Assembly: GCF_030530945.1 (NCBI RefSeq)
Contig: NZ_JAUMTZ010000009.1
Location: 29,063-93,062, forward strand
DNA: 64,000 bases
Source of the DNA: Kocuria sp.
Lineage (GTDB): Bacteria > Actinomycetota > Actinomycetes > Actinomycetales > Micrococcaceae
Reading direction: 5' to 3'
Shown here: piece by piece, positions 25,336 to 32,988 of the stretch
Layout: each line of letters begins with the position of its first letter
How positions within the stretch are numbered: position 1 is the first letter of the stretch
Notes under the pieces: generated by a model
Told to the model about the DNA's origin: nothing
Seen by the model: only the letters and a program-made list of their open reading frames with translations
Database searches by the model: none
Translations under genes and position numbers: made by a program

Positions 25336-26745
25336 TCAGTCCGCGAGCGGGCGGGAGCCCACGGTGTGCATGTCCACGTGGCGGGTCTCGGGGGAGAACC
25401 ACAGGGCCACGAGCGTGATGACGGCGGCGAAGGACAGGTACAGGCCCACCGAGCCCACGCCGAAGCTCGCATTGAGTTTCACGGCGATGAACGGGGTGAT
25501 GGCCGCGCCCAGGATGGACGCCACGTTGTAGGCGATCCCGGAGCCGGTGTAGCGCACGTTGGTGGGGAACAGCTCGGGCAGGATCGCGGACATCGAGCCG
25601 AAGGTCAGGCCCATGAGCGTCATGCCCACGGTGAGGAAGACCAGCACCCGGACCAGGGAGGCGCTCTCACCCGTGCCCACGAGCGCGGGGTCCATGATGA
25701 GGCCGAATGCGAGACCGAAGACCAGGATCGCCGCGGTGATCACCAGTTGCGAGGAGCGGCGCCCGAAGCGGTCCGCGAGCCACCCGGAGACCGGGACCAT
25801 GGCGGCGAACAGCAGGACGGCGAGCAGCTGCAGCACCAGGAACGTGCGGTACTGGATGCCCAGACCGCCGGCGGCGGGCTTGCCGATGCCGTAGGAGAGC
25901 ACCCACGCGGTCATCAGGTAGAAGAGCACGTAGGTGGCCAGCATGATGAACGTGCCCTGGACGATCTGCACCCACGAGGTTTTGAACACGGCGAGCACCG
26001 GTGCCTGGACCTTCTCGCCGCGCTGCTCGGCCTGCTTGAAGACCGGGGTCTCCTCGAGCTTCACGCGCACCCACAGGCCCAGGAGCACGATCACCACGGA
26101 GGCCAGGAACGGGATCCGCCAGCCCCACACCAGGAAGGGGTGGTCTGTGCCGAGGCCCTGGCCCGCGGTGCCGAACTGCATGAGCACCGTGAGCAGCAGG
26201 AAGAAGCCGTTGGCCAGGATGAACCCGAACGGGGCACCCAGCTGCGGCCACATGGCCGCGCGTGCCCGCTTGCCCTCCTCCGCGTACTCGGTGGCCAGCA
26301 GGGACGCCCCGGACCACTCGCCGCCCAGGCCCACGCCCTGGCAGAAGCGCAGGAGGGTGAGGACCAGCGGAGCCCAGATTCCGATCTGGTAGTACGTGGG
26401 GAGCACGCCGATCAGGAACGTGGCGATGCCCATGGTGAGCAGGGCGCCGATCAGGGTGGCCTTGCGCCCGATCCGGTCACCGTAGTGGCCGAAGATCACG
26501 GAGCCGATGGGCCGGCCGAAGAACGCCGCGGCGAACGTGGCCATGGAGGCCAGCAGCTTGGCGGTGTCGTCGTTGCCCGTGAAGAACAGGGCGGGGAACA
26601 CGGCCACGGCAGCGGTGGCGTAGACGTAGAAGTCGTAGAACTCGATCGTCGTGCCCACCAGGGATGCCAGAATCACCCGGCTCCGGGGGACGCGGGGGAC
26701 TGCCGCGGGCGGAGCGGCTTCCGCGGCGGATGCGGGCGTGGACAT
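25336..26745 (-). CDS. MHS-family metabolite:proton symporter (MFS)
   Basis: A 469-residue, 12-helix major facilitator of the metabolite:H+ symporter subfamily (ShiA/ProP/KgtP type). Visible signatures: SLVGTTIEFYDFYVYATAAAVV-like N-terminal helix with the YDF motif, HYGDRIGRKATL in the loop between helices 2 and 3, RFCQGVGLGGEWSGA, and LADRFGRR in the second half. Substrate is not deducible; carboxylates and osmolytes are usual. ATG 26745 is preferred because GAGGTG lies just upstream and the in-frame extension to 26871 is basic and unsupported. Downstream it converges on the LpdA-like gene. Confidence 0.88.
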   Translation of the reverse strand: MSTPASAAEAAPPAAVPRVPRSRVILASLVGTTIEFYDFYVYATAAVAVFPALFFTGNDDTAKLLASMATFAAAFFGRPIGSVIFGHYGDRIGRKATLIGALLTMGIATFLIGVLPTYYQIGIWAPLVLTLLRFCQGVGLGGEWSGASLLATEYAEEGKRARAAMWPQLGAPFGFILANGFFLLLTVLMQFGTAGQGLGTDHPFLVWGWRIPFLASVVIVLLGLWVRVKLEETPVFKQAEQRGEKVQAPVLAVFKTSWVQIVQGTFIMLATYVLFYLMTAWVLSYGIGKPAAGGLGIQYRTFLVLQLLAVLLFAAMVPVSGWLADRFGRRSSQLVITAAILVFGLAFGLIMDPALVGTGESASLVRVLVFLTVGMTLMGLTFGSMSAILPELFPTNVRYTGSGIAYNVASILGAAITPFIAVKLNASFGVGSVGLYLSFAAVITLVALWFSPETRHVDMHTVGSRPLAD

Positions 26746-26874
26746 GGTGCACCTCACAGGACGACGGATAAGAGAACTTCTCAACGATAGGAGGGGTCTG
26801 ACCACATGGTGAACTTCCCGTCTCATTTCGTGAGACACCGTGACGCCCCGAGAACGGGGCGCCCACGGCACGGC

Positions 26875-26920
26875 AGAGGCCCCGGAGCCTTCCGACCGGG
26901 GTCGGTGCTCCGGGGCCTCT
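26875..26920 (-). terminator. Terminator hairpin after the biotin carboxylase gene
   Basis: A 14-bp perfect stem (arms 26875-26888 and 26907-26920) enclosing an inner stem-loop, 62 bases after the stop of the leftward carboxylase gene. Confidence 0.8.
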
Positions 26921-26982
26921 GGGCGCCCTGCGGTGTCCTCAGCGTCTACGGCGTCCGCGGTGAGGGGAGTGGGGGCGAGGGC

Positions 26983-28788
26983 TCAGGAGGTGATGCTCGC
27001 CAGCACGGTGCCCGCGGAGACGGTGTCCCCCTCGGAGACGTCCAGGCCCTGCAGGACACCGGACTTGTGGGCGGTCAGGGGCTGCTCCATCTTCATGGCC
27101 TCGAGCACGACGACCAGGTCGCCCTCGGAGACGTGGTCCCCGTTCGCGGCGGCGATCTTCACGATGGTGCCCTGCATGGGAGAGGTCAGGGAGTCCCCGG
27201 AGGCGCCGCGTGCCGCGGAGCCGCCGCGCGCGGAGCGCTGCTTGCGGGGCTTGGTGGCCGCGGCGGCCGGACGGGCCGCCCCCGCGAGCTGGGGCAGCAC
27301 CACCTCGAGGCGCTTGCCGCCCACCTCCACCACCACGCTCTGCCGCTCGGGCTCGTCCCCGGCGGGCTCGGGGGCGGCGGAGAACGGTTCGATCCGGTTG
27401 TCGAACTCGGTCTCGATCCACCGGGTGTGCACGGTGAACGGGGTGTCGTCCGGGGTGGCGAACGCGGGGTCCGAGACCACGGCGCGGTGGAACGGGACCA
27501 CGGTGGGCATGCCCTCGACGGTCATCTCCTGCAGGGCCCGGCGGGAGCGCTCCAGGGCCTGCGTGCGGGTGGCTCCGGTGACCACGAGCTTGGCCAGCAT
27601 GGAGTCGAAGCTGCCGCCCACGGTCTCGCCGGCCTCCACGCCGGAGTCCACGCGCACGCCGGGGCCCGAGGGCATGGTGAACGTGGTGAGGGTTCCGGGG
27701 GAGGGCATGAAGTTGCGCCCGGCGTCCTCGCCGTTGATGCGGAACTCGAAGCTGTGGCCGTGGATCTGCGGGTCGTCGTAGCCCAGGGCCTCGCCGCGGG
27801 CGATGCGGAACTGCTCGCGGACCAGGTCCAGGCCGGAGACCTCCTCCGAGACGGGGTGCTCCACCTGCAGCCGGGTGTTGACCTCCAGGAAGGAGATGGT
27901 GCCGTCCTGGCCCACCAGGAACTCGCACGTGCCGGCGCCCTGGTACGCGGCCTCTCGCAGGATCGCCTTGGAGGACTCGTACAGCCGGTGGTTCTGCTCC
28001 TCGGTGAGGAACGGCGCGGGGGCCTCCTCCACGAGCTTCTGGTTGCGCCGCTGCAGGGAGCAGTCCCGCGTGGAGACCACCACCACGTTGCCGAAGCGGT
28101 CCGCGAGGCACTGGGTCTCCACGTGGCGGGGCGCATCCAGGAAGCGCTCCACGAAGCACTCGCCGCGACCGAACGCCGCGGTGGCCTCGCGCACGGCGGA
28201 CTCGTAGAGCTCCGGGATGGCCTCGCGCTCGCGCACCACCTTGATGCCGCGCCCGCCGCCGCCGAACGCCGCCTTGATGGCGATGGGCAGCCCGTACTGG
28301 TCCGCGAAGTCCAGGACCTCCTGTGCGGAGCTCACCGGGTCCGCGGTGCCGGGGACCTGGGGTGCGTCCACGCGTTCCGCGATGTGGCGGGCCGCCACCT
28401 TGTCACCGAGCTGGGCGATGGCCGCGGGCGGGGGACCGATCCAGGTGAGCCCGGCGGCGATCACGGCCGCGGCGAACTCCGCGTTCTCGGACAGGAAGCC
28501 GTAGCCGGGGTGCACGGAGTCCGCGCCGGAGCGGCGGGCGGCGTCGAGCACCTTGTCGATGCGCAGGTAGGAGTCCGCGGCGGTGGTCCCGCCCAGGGAG
28601 TAGGCCTCGTCCGCCATGCGCACGTGCAGGGCGTCCCGGTCCGGGTCCGCGTACACGGCCACGGACGCGATGCCCTCGTCCCGTGCGGCGCGGATCACGC
28701 GCACAGCGATCTCCCCCCGGTTGGCCACCAGGACCTTGGTGACGGGACGGGGTGCGGCGGTGTCTGACTGCACTGGGGTGGTGGTCAC
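26983..28788 (-). CDS. accA3: Acyl-CoA carboxylase alpha subunit (biotin carboxylase plus BCCP)
   Basis: A 601-residue alpha subunit that carboxylates its own biotin using ATP and bicarbonate, then passes it to the AccD beta subunit to make malonyl-/methylmalonyl-CoA. Biotin carboxylase domains cover residues about 15-465: KVLVANRGEIAVRVIRAA, HPGYGFLSENAEFA, the ATP-grasp glycine loop AFGGGGRGIKVV, EVNTRLQVEHPVSE and EFRINGEDAGRNFMPSPG. A Ala/Lys-rich linker (about 490-525) leads to the BCCP domain with the biotinylation site EAMKMEQ (Lys566). Length and layout match actinobacterial AccA3. Maf lies just upstream; beta and epsilon subunits are separated from it by about 29 kb here. Confidence 0.97.
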   Translation of the reverse strand: MTTTPVQSDTAAPRPVTKVLVANRGEIAVRVIRAARDEGIASVAVYADPDRDALHVRMADEAYSLGGTTAADSYLRIDKVLDAARRSGADSVHPGYGFLSENAEFAAAVIAAGLTWIGPPPAAIAQLGDKVAARHIAERVDAPQVPGTADPVSSAQEVLDFADQYGLPIAIKAAFGGGGRGIKVVREREAIPELYESAVREATAAFGRGECFVERFLDAPRHVETQCLADRFGNVVVVSTRDCSLQRRNQKLVEEAPAPFLTEEQNHRLYESSKAILREAAYQGAGTCEFLVGQDGTISFLEVNTRLQVEHPVSEEVSGLDLVREQFRIARGEALGYDDPQIHGHSFEFRINGEDAGRNFMPSPGTLTTFTMPSGPGVRVDSGVEAGETVGGSFDSMLAKLVVTGATRTQALERSRRALQEMTVEGMPTVVPFHRAVVSDPAFATPDDTPFTVHTRWIETEFDNRIEPFSAAPEPAGDEPERQSVVVEVGGKRLEVVLPQLAGAARPAAAATKPRKQRSARGGSAARGASGDSLTSPMQGTIVKIAAANGDHVSEGDLVVVLEAMKMEQPLTAHKSGVLQGLDVSEGDTVSAGTVLASITS

Positions 28789-28885
28789 GTAAGAACTCCT
28801 TGTCGACTCTCTGCCGAAAGGTTAGTGCCCCGCCCGGGTGAACGCCTAAGCCGGGCGCCCCGCGGCGGGTGTGGCTGTGGGAGTC

Positions 28886-29539
28886 CTACAAATCCTCGGG
28901 ACCGCCGTGTGCGGTGGCCTCCCACCAGGAGGTCAGGCCCACCCCGGCGGCGCCCAGCAGCTCCCGCAGGGCGGAGAGGCTGAGGCCGATCACCGTGCTG
29001 GGCTCCCCGGTCACACCGCGGACGAACACCGCGCCGTGGCCATCGAGGGTGAACGAGCCGGCAACCTCCAGGGGCTCCCCGGTGGCCACGTAGTCGCGGA
29101 TCTCGGTGGCGGTCATGGGTGCGAAGTGGACGTCCGCGGAGCGCAGCACACCCTGCCCGGTGGCGGGTTCCCGGCGTGCGTCCACGAGCCAGTGGCCGGT
29201 GTGCAGCGTGCCCGTGCGCCCGCTCATGGCCGTGAGGCGCTCCACCGCCACCGCGGGATCGTGCGGCTTGCCCAGGGCCTCCCCGTCCAGCTCGAAGACG
29301 GAGTCGCAGCCCACCACGAGCCGCCCCGCGCTGCCGGGCAGCTGCGCCACGGCCTCCGCCTTGGCACGGGCCAGGACCAGCGCGGTGTCCCGCGGGGACA
29401 GGGGCCCCTGGGCGGCCACCAGGGCGTCCTCGTCCACGTGGGAGACCACGGTGTCGAACGGGATGCCGGCCGAGCGCAGGAGGCCCGCCCGTGCGGGGGA
29501 CCGGGACGCGAGTATCAGGGGAGGTTCCACGCCCCTCAC
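28886..29539 (-). CDS. maf: Maf-like nucleoside triphosphate pyrophosphatase
   Basis: A 217-residue protein of the Maf family, which hydrolyses non-canonical nucleotides and has been linked to septum formation. The N-terminal LILASRSPARAGLLRSAGIPF is the family signature; the central VVGCDSVFELDGEALGKP corresponds to the conserved catalytic Asp segment, and GRTGTLHTGHWLV follows. GTG 29539 is the longest start; a second GTG at 29530 with GAGGGG upstream is plausible. It starts 10 nt after the stop of the HprK-related gene on the same strand, and is followed by accA3, the gene order seen in other actinobacteria. Confidence 0.93.
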   Translation of the reverse strand: MRGVEPPLILASRSPARAGLLRSAGIPFDTVVSHVDEDALVAAQGPLSPRDTALVLARAKAEAVAQLPGSAGRLVVGCDSVFELDGEALGKPHDPAVAVERLTAMSGRTGTLHTGHWLVDARREPATGQGVLRSADVHFAPMTATEIRDYVATGEPLEVAGSFTLDGHGAVFVRGVTGEPSTVIGLSLSALRELLGAAGVGLTSWWEATAHGGPEDL

Positions 29540-29548
29540 TCTAGGCGC

Positions 29549-30730
29549 TCACGTCCTGCCCGGCCCGGGGCGCAGCACCCCCAGGCCCAGCAGGTGGGCG
29601 GCGCACTCGCGGGTCAGCCGCTCGGCGTCCGGGACCGGCCCGCACAGCGCCACCAGCGCCCGGGTGAGCTCGCGCGGCGATCGGGCGCCGCGCTCGCGGC
29701 ACACCCCCCACAGCGCGGGGGCGATCCCCGCCAGCACCACGAGGCTCTCGGGCAGCAGCAGGAGGAGCTGGGAGGGGTCCTCGGGGTTCTCCAGTGCCTG
29801 CACCCACGGCCCGGGCACCAGGGTGTCCGGCAGCTCGTCGGGGCGCACGTGGACCGGGGGCACGAAGGGCTCGGCGTGCTCCGCGGGCGTCGGTTCCCAG
29901 TGGGTCCACGTGCCGGTGCGCACCGTGGGGACCGCGGGGGCCGCCGCGAGGTCCACGAGCCGCGCGGCGACGTCGTCGATCTCGCGGTAGCGCACCGCCC
30001 GCACCCCGCCGCACGCGTCCACCACGCGCACCAGCGTGCGCAGCGGGTCCGGCAGGGAGGGCAGTGCGGAGAGGTTCGGGACGAGCGCGGCCAGGGCCTC
30101 GACCAGGGGCAGCGGCTCGGTGACGTGCGGGACGGTGGTGGCGGGCGAGCGCTCCAGGGTGAGCAGCGCATGCATGCGGGGCCGTTGCGTGACGGGCAGC
30201 AGGCCCAGCTCGTCCGGACCCACCTGCGCCTTGGGCTCACCGGGGCGCGTCACCACGGACAGCGGCTTGGGGTACGGCGCGATCGCGAGGCTCTGCGGGT
30301 CCACGCACACCGTCTCGTCGCTGACGTACTCCAGCTCCCGGCCCAGCCGGGTCGCGGCGGTGGTCTTCCCGGTGCCCGACGCCGCCACGAGCACCACCGT
30401 GGCGCCCGTGGCCGGGTGTGCCAGGCCGGCCGCGTGGAACATCAGTGCCTCGCCCCGGTGCCGCTCGATGCCCCGCAGGGTCACGGAGGTGGTGAGGGCG
30501 TCGAGGGCCGCGCGGGCGGCGGTGGTGAGCCCCTCGGAACCGTGCGACGCAGGGAGGCCCGGGAGCGCCAGGCAGCGGGACCACGCACGGCGCACGAGCC
30601 GCTCGTGGGGGTGCAGGACCTCCGGCAGCGCCACCGTCACGGGGGCGGCCATCACGGTGAGGGGCAGGGAGGGCGAGTGCGAGGAGAAGGCGACGTGGGG
30701 GGCTGTGTGCACACCTGCATTCAACCCCAT
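29549..30730 (-). CDS. HprK-related kinase (EPS-associated, HPr-rel-A type)
   Basis: A 393-residue protein not typical of HPr kinase itself but sharing its nucleotide-binding core: VVLVAASGTGKTTAATRL (Walker A near residues 117-124) followed by LEYVSDETVCVD and the PKPLSVV motif. The N-terminal 90 residues and C-terminal 200 residues are unlike HPr kinase. This arrangement matches my recollection of the HprK-related kinase A family, which in Gram-negative exosortase-type EPS loci travels with a PqqD-like protein and a nucleotidyltransferase. A protein combining those two is present at the other end of this EPS block (51.5-52.9 kb). ATG 30730 is the best start; a longer frame to 30955 lacks support. 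Substrate is unknown. Confidence 0.6.
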   Translation of the reverse strand: MGLNAGVHTAPHVAFSSHSPSLPLTVMAAPVTVALPEVLHPHERLVRRAWSRCLALPGLPASHGSEGLTTAARAALDALTTSVTLRGIERHRGEALMFHAAGLAHPATGATVVLVAASGTGKTTAATRLGRELEYVSDETVCVDPQSLAIAPYPKPLSVVTRPGEPKAQVGPDELGLLPVTQRPRMHALLTLERSPATTVPHVTEPLPLVEALAALVPNLSALPSLPDPLRTLVRVVDACGGVRAVRYREIDDVAARLVDLAAAPAVPTVRTGTWTHWEPTPAEHAEPFVPPVHVRPDELPDTLVPGPWVQALENPEDPSQLLLLLPESLVVLAGIAPALWGVCRERGARSPRELTRALVALCGPVPDAERLTRECAAHLLGLGVLRPGPGRT

Positions 30731-30881
30731 GCACCTGCCCGATGCGGCTGGGACTGGTCGTGGCGGCAACTGCCCGGGAGTGGGGGCGTCCCACGGTCGA
30801 GGGGAAACCATGTCTGACAAGGGGACAGATCCACTATCCTGCATGAAGATTGCTACAGTGGCACGAGCAGTCCGTGGGTCC

Positions 30882-30892
30882 AGGAGGTGATC
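30882..30892 (+). promoter_or_regulatory. Exceptionally complete Shine-Dalgarno sequence
   Basis: AGGAGGTGATC sits 2 nt before GTG 30895 and is the full complement of the usual 16S rRNA 3' tail. It decides the start of the priming transferase and suggests strong initiation. No other gene in the window has such a long match. Confidence 0.8.
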
Positions 30893-30894
30893 GG

Positions 30895-32409
30895 GTGAGC
30901 CTTCGAGAGGCCGCGCACGACTGGAGCTCCCGCCACACCGTCCTCGCCGCCGCACTCGGCTGCGACGCCGGTTCCCGCCCGCACCGCCCCTGGTGGGTCA
31001 CCTACCGCCGGTTCGCCCTGCTGTGCGACTTGCTCGCGGTGGGTCTCGCCATGGCTCTGGCCAACATCCTGCGGTTCACCCACGCCGCCTCCACCACCGT
31101 GGTGGGCGTCACCTGGCTCACATATCCCGCCATCTCCGCCCTGATCGCCGCCTGCTGGGTGCTCGCGCTGGGCATGCGCCGGGCGTACTCCCGCCACCTG
31201 CTGGGCTTCGGGGACGAGGAGTACCGCGCGATCGCCCACGCCACCTTCGTCCTCTTCGGCGGCCTGTCCATGGTGGCGGTGCTCCTGCGCGTGGACGTGG
31301 CCCGCGGGTTCCTGGCCATCGCCCTGCCCCTGGGGCTGCTGCTGCTCGTCCTCGGGCGGTGGGGGATGCGCCAGGTCCTGGTGCGCCGCCGCCGCTCGGG
31401 CGCCATGCTGGAGGACTCGCTGCTGATCGGCTCCCGCGAGGCCGTGACGTGGACCGCCGAGCACATCCGCGGTGTCCCCGCGGCCGGCTACCGGGTGCGC
31501 GCGGTGGTCTGTCCCGAGCCCGGTGCCCCCGAGACCCTCGTGCTCGGGGACGGCACGTCCCTGCCGAACCTGCGCGACCGGGACCGGATCCCGGAGCTGC
31601 TGGAGCGCACGGGCATGCGCAGCGTGATCGTGGCCGACGACGTCCACACCGACCGCGCGTTCCTGCGCCACCTCTCGTGGCAGCTCGAGGACTCGGACGT
31701 GCACCTGGTGCTCACCAGCCGCCTCACGGACGTGGCGGGTCCGCGCATCCACTGGCGTCCCGTGGAGGGGCTGCCCCTGATGACCGTGGACACCCCGCGG
31801 TTCACCGGCGCCAAGTACGCGCTCAAGCGCGCCTTCGACCTGGTGGTGGCGGTGCTCGGAGTGGTCCTCTCCCTCCCGCTCCTCGTGCTCGCGGGCCTGG
31901 CCGTGAAGCTCCAGGACGGCGGGCCCGTGCTCTACCGGCAGGAGCGCGTGGGGATCGACGGGCGCGTGTTCACCATGTACAAGCTGCGCTCCATGCGGGA
32001 GGGGGCCGCCGCGGAACAGGCGCGGCTGCACCCCGCGAACCAGGGCGCCGGTCCGCTGTTCAAGCTGCACGACGACCCCCGCGTCACCCCCGTGGGACGG
32101 GTGCTGCGCACGTGGTCCGTGGACGAGATGCCGCAGCTGTTCAACGTGCTGCGCGGAGACATGGCCGTGGTGGGTCCGCGCCCGCAGCTGGCGAGCGAGG
32201 TGGCGCAGCTGCCCGAGCACATGCTGCGCCGGCTGAAGGTCAAGCCCGGCATCACGGGCCCGTGGCAGGTGGGTGGCCGTTCCTCCCTCTCCGCGGAGGA
32301 GAGCGCCCGCCTGGACCTGTCCTACGTGGAGAACTGGTCCCTGGTGGGGGACGCCATCATCGTGCTCAAGACGGCCAAGGCGGTCCTCACGCGCAACGGG
32401 GCGTACTGA
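30895..32409 (+). CDS. Polyprenyl glycosylphosphotransferase (EPS priming enzyme, WbaP/CpsE type)
   Basis: A 504-residue membrane enzyme that transfers a sugar-1-phosphate to undecaprenyl phosphate, starting repeat-unit assembly. The N-terminal half has five membrane helices (first LLCDLLAVGLAMALANIL) and a CoA-binding-like cytoplasmic segment. The C-terminal bacterial sugar-transferase domain from about 310 shows KRAFDLVVAVLGVVLSLPLL, the re-entrant helix, then YKLRSM, DEMPQLFNVLRGDMAVVGPRP and KPGITGPWQVGGRS, all hallmark motifs. GTG 30895 is fixed by the SD sequence above. It is divergent from the HprK-related gene and converges on the tyrosine phosphatase gene 63 bp away. Confidence 0.93.
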   Translation: MSLREAAHDWSSRHTVLAAALGCDAGSRPHRPWWVTYRRFALLCDLLAVGLAMALANILRFTHAASTTVVGVTWLTYPAISALIAACWVLALGMRRAYSRHLLGFGDEEYRAIAHATFVLFGGLSMVAVLLRVDVARGFLAIALPLGLLLLVLGRWGMRQVLVRRRRSGAMLEDSLLIGSREAVTWTAEHIRGVPAAGYRVRAVVCPEPGAPETLVLGDGTSLPNLRDRDRIPELLERTGMRSVIVADDVHTDRAFLRHLSWQLEDSDVHLVLTSRLTDVAGPRIHWRPVEGLPLMTVDTPRFTGAKYALKRAFDLVVAVLGVVLSLPLLVLAGLAVKLQDGGPVLYRQERVGIDGRVFTMYKLRSMREGAAAEQARLHPANQGAGPLFKLHDDPRVTPVGRVLRTWSVDEMPQLFNVLRGDMAVVGPRPQLASEVAQLPEHMLRRLKVKPGITGPWQVGGRSSLSAEESARLDLSYVENWSLVGDAIIVLKTAKAVLTRNGAY

Positions 32410-32472
32410 GTGCCGGGCGCAGCACCGGCCGCGGGTGCTCCCACGCCGTGCCCCCGCGCGGTCACCGGCTCC

Positions 32473-32988
32473 TCACCGTGCGCCCAGCAGGCCCACGACC
32501 TCCGCGACGCCGTGCTCCAGGCGGGCGACGGTCTCCCGCGCGGCGGCGAGACCGCGCCGGTAGGGGTCCGGGACGTCGTCGTCCGCGGTGGCCGGCTCCT
32601 GTGCCAGCAGCAGGTGCTCGAGGCCCGCCACGTGGCGCGGCGCCCTCCCGCTCAGCCGGTGCGCGCGCCCGAACACCAGGATCTTCCGCGCGTCCCGCGG
32701 GAACTCGTCCAGCAGCCAGGCGCGCTGCTCCCGGGCCATGCACAGCACGAGGTCCGCGGGGGCGAGCACCTCCCGGTCCACCTGGCGGGCGGCGTGGCCG
32801 CTCGGATCGTGGCCGTGCTCCGCGAGGGCCCGGGCCACGTCCTCCGCGATCGGGCGGCCCGTGAGCGCCCCGATCCCCGCGCTGGACACGGACCAGTCCG
32901 AGCGGGGCGAGAGCCGGGACCGGGCAATCACCTCCGCGGCGGGGGAACGGGCCACGTTGCCGTGGCAGACGAAGAGCAGGTGAGGCAT
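32473..32988 (-). CDS. Low-molecular-weight protein tyrosine phosphatase (Wzb-like)
   Basis: A 171-residue LMW-PTP. The P-loop CHGNVARS (Cys8, Arg14) near the N-terminus and the general-acid motif DPYRRG near residue 141 are both present, so the enzyme looks active. In EPS loci this phosphatase dephosphorylates the BY-kinase that controls chain length; the candidate partner is the Wzc-like protein at 49.9-51.4 kb. Its ATG at 32988 overlaps the ATG of the divergent ABC transporter (CATG), so the two genes have overlapping start codons on opposite strands. Confidence 0.92.
   Translation of the reverse strand: MPHLLFVCHGNVARSPAAEVIARSRLSPRSDWSVSSAGIGALTGRPIAEDVARALAEHGHDPSGHAARQVDREVLAPADLVLCMAREQRAWLLDEFPRDARKILVFGRAHRLSGRAPRHVAGLEHLLLAQEPATADDDVPDPYRRGLAAARETVARLEHGVAEVVGLLGAR

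Noticed and set aside
30814..30840. A possible promoter (CTGACA ... TATCCT) before the priming transferase.
   Set aside because: The spacer is only about 15 nt and matches are partial. It was not reported as a feature.
32422..32440. A possible terminator between the priming transferase and the tyrosine phosphatase gene.
   Set aside because: The stem is only about 6 bp and lacks a T-run. It is used only as a weak point in the read-through discussion.
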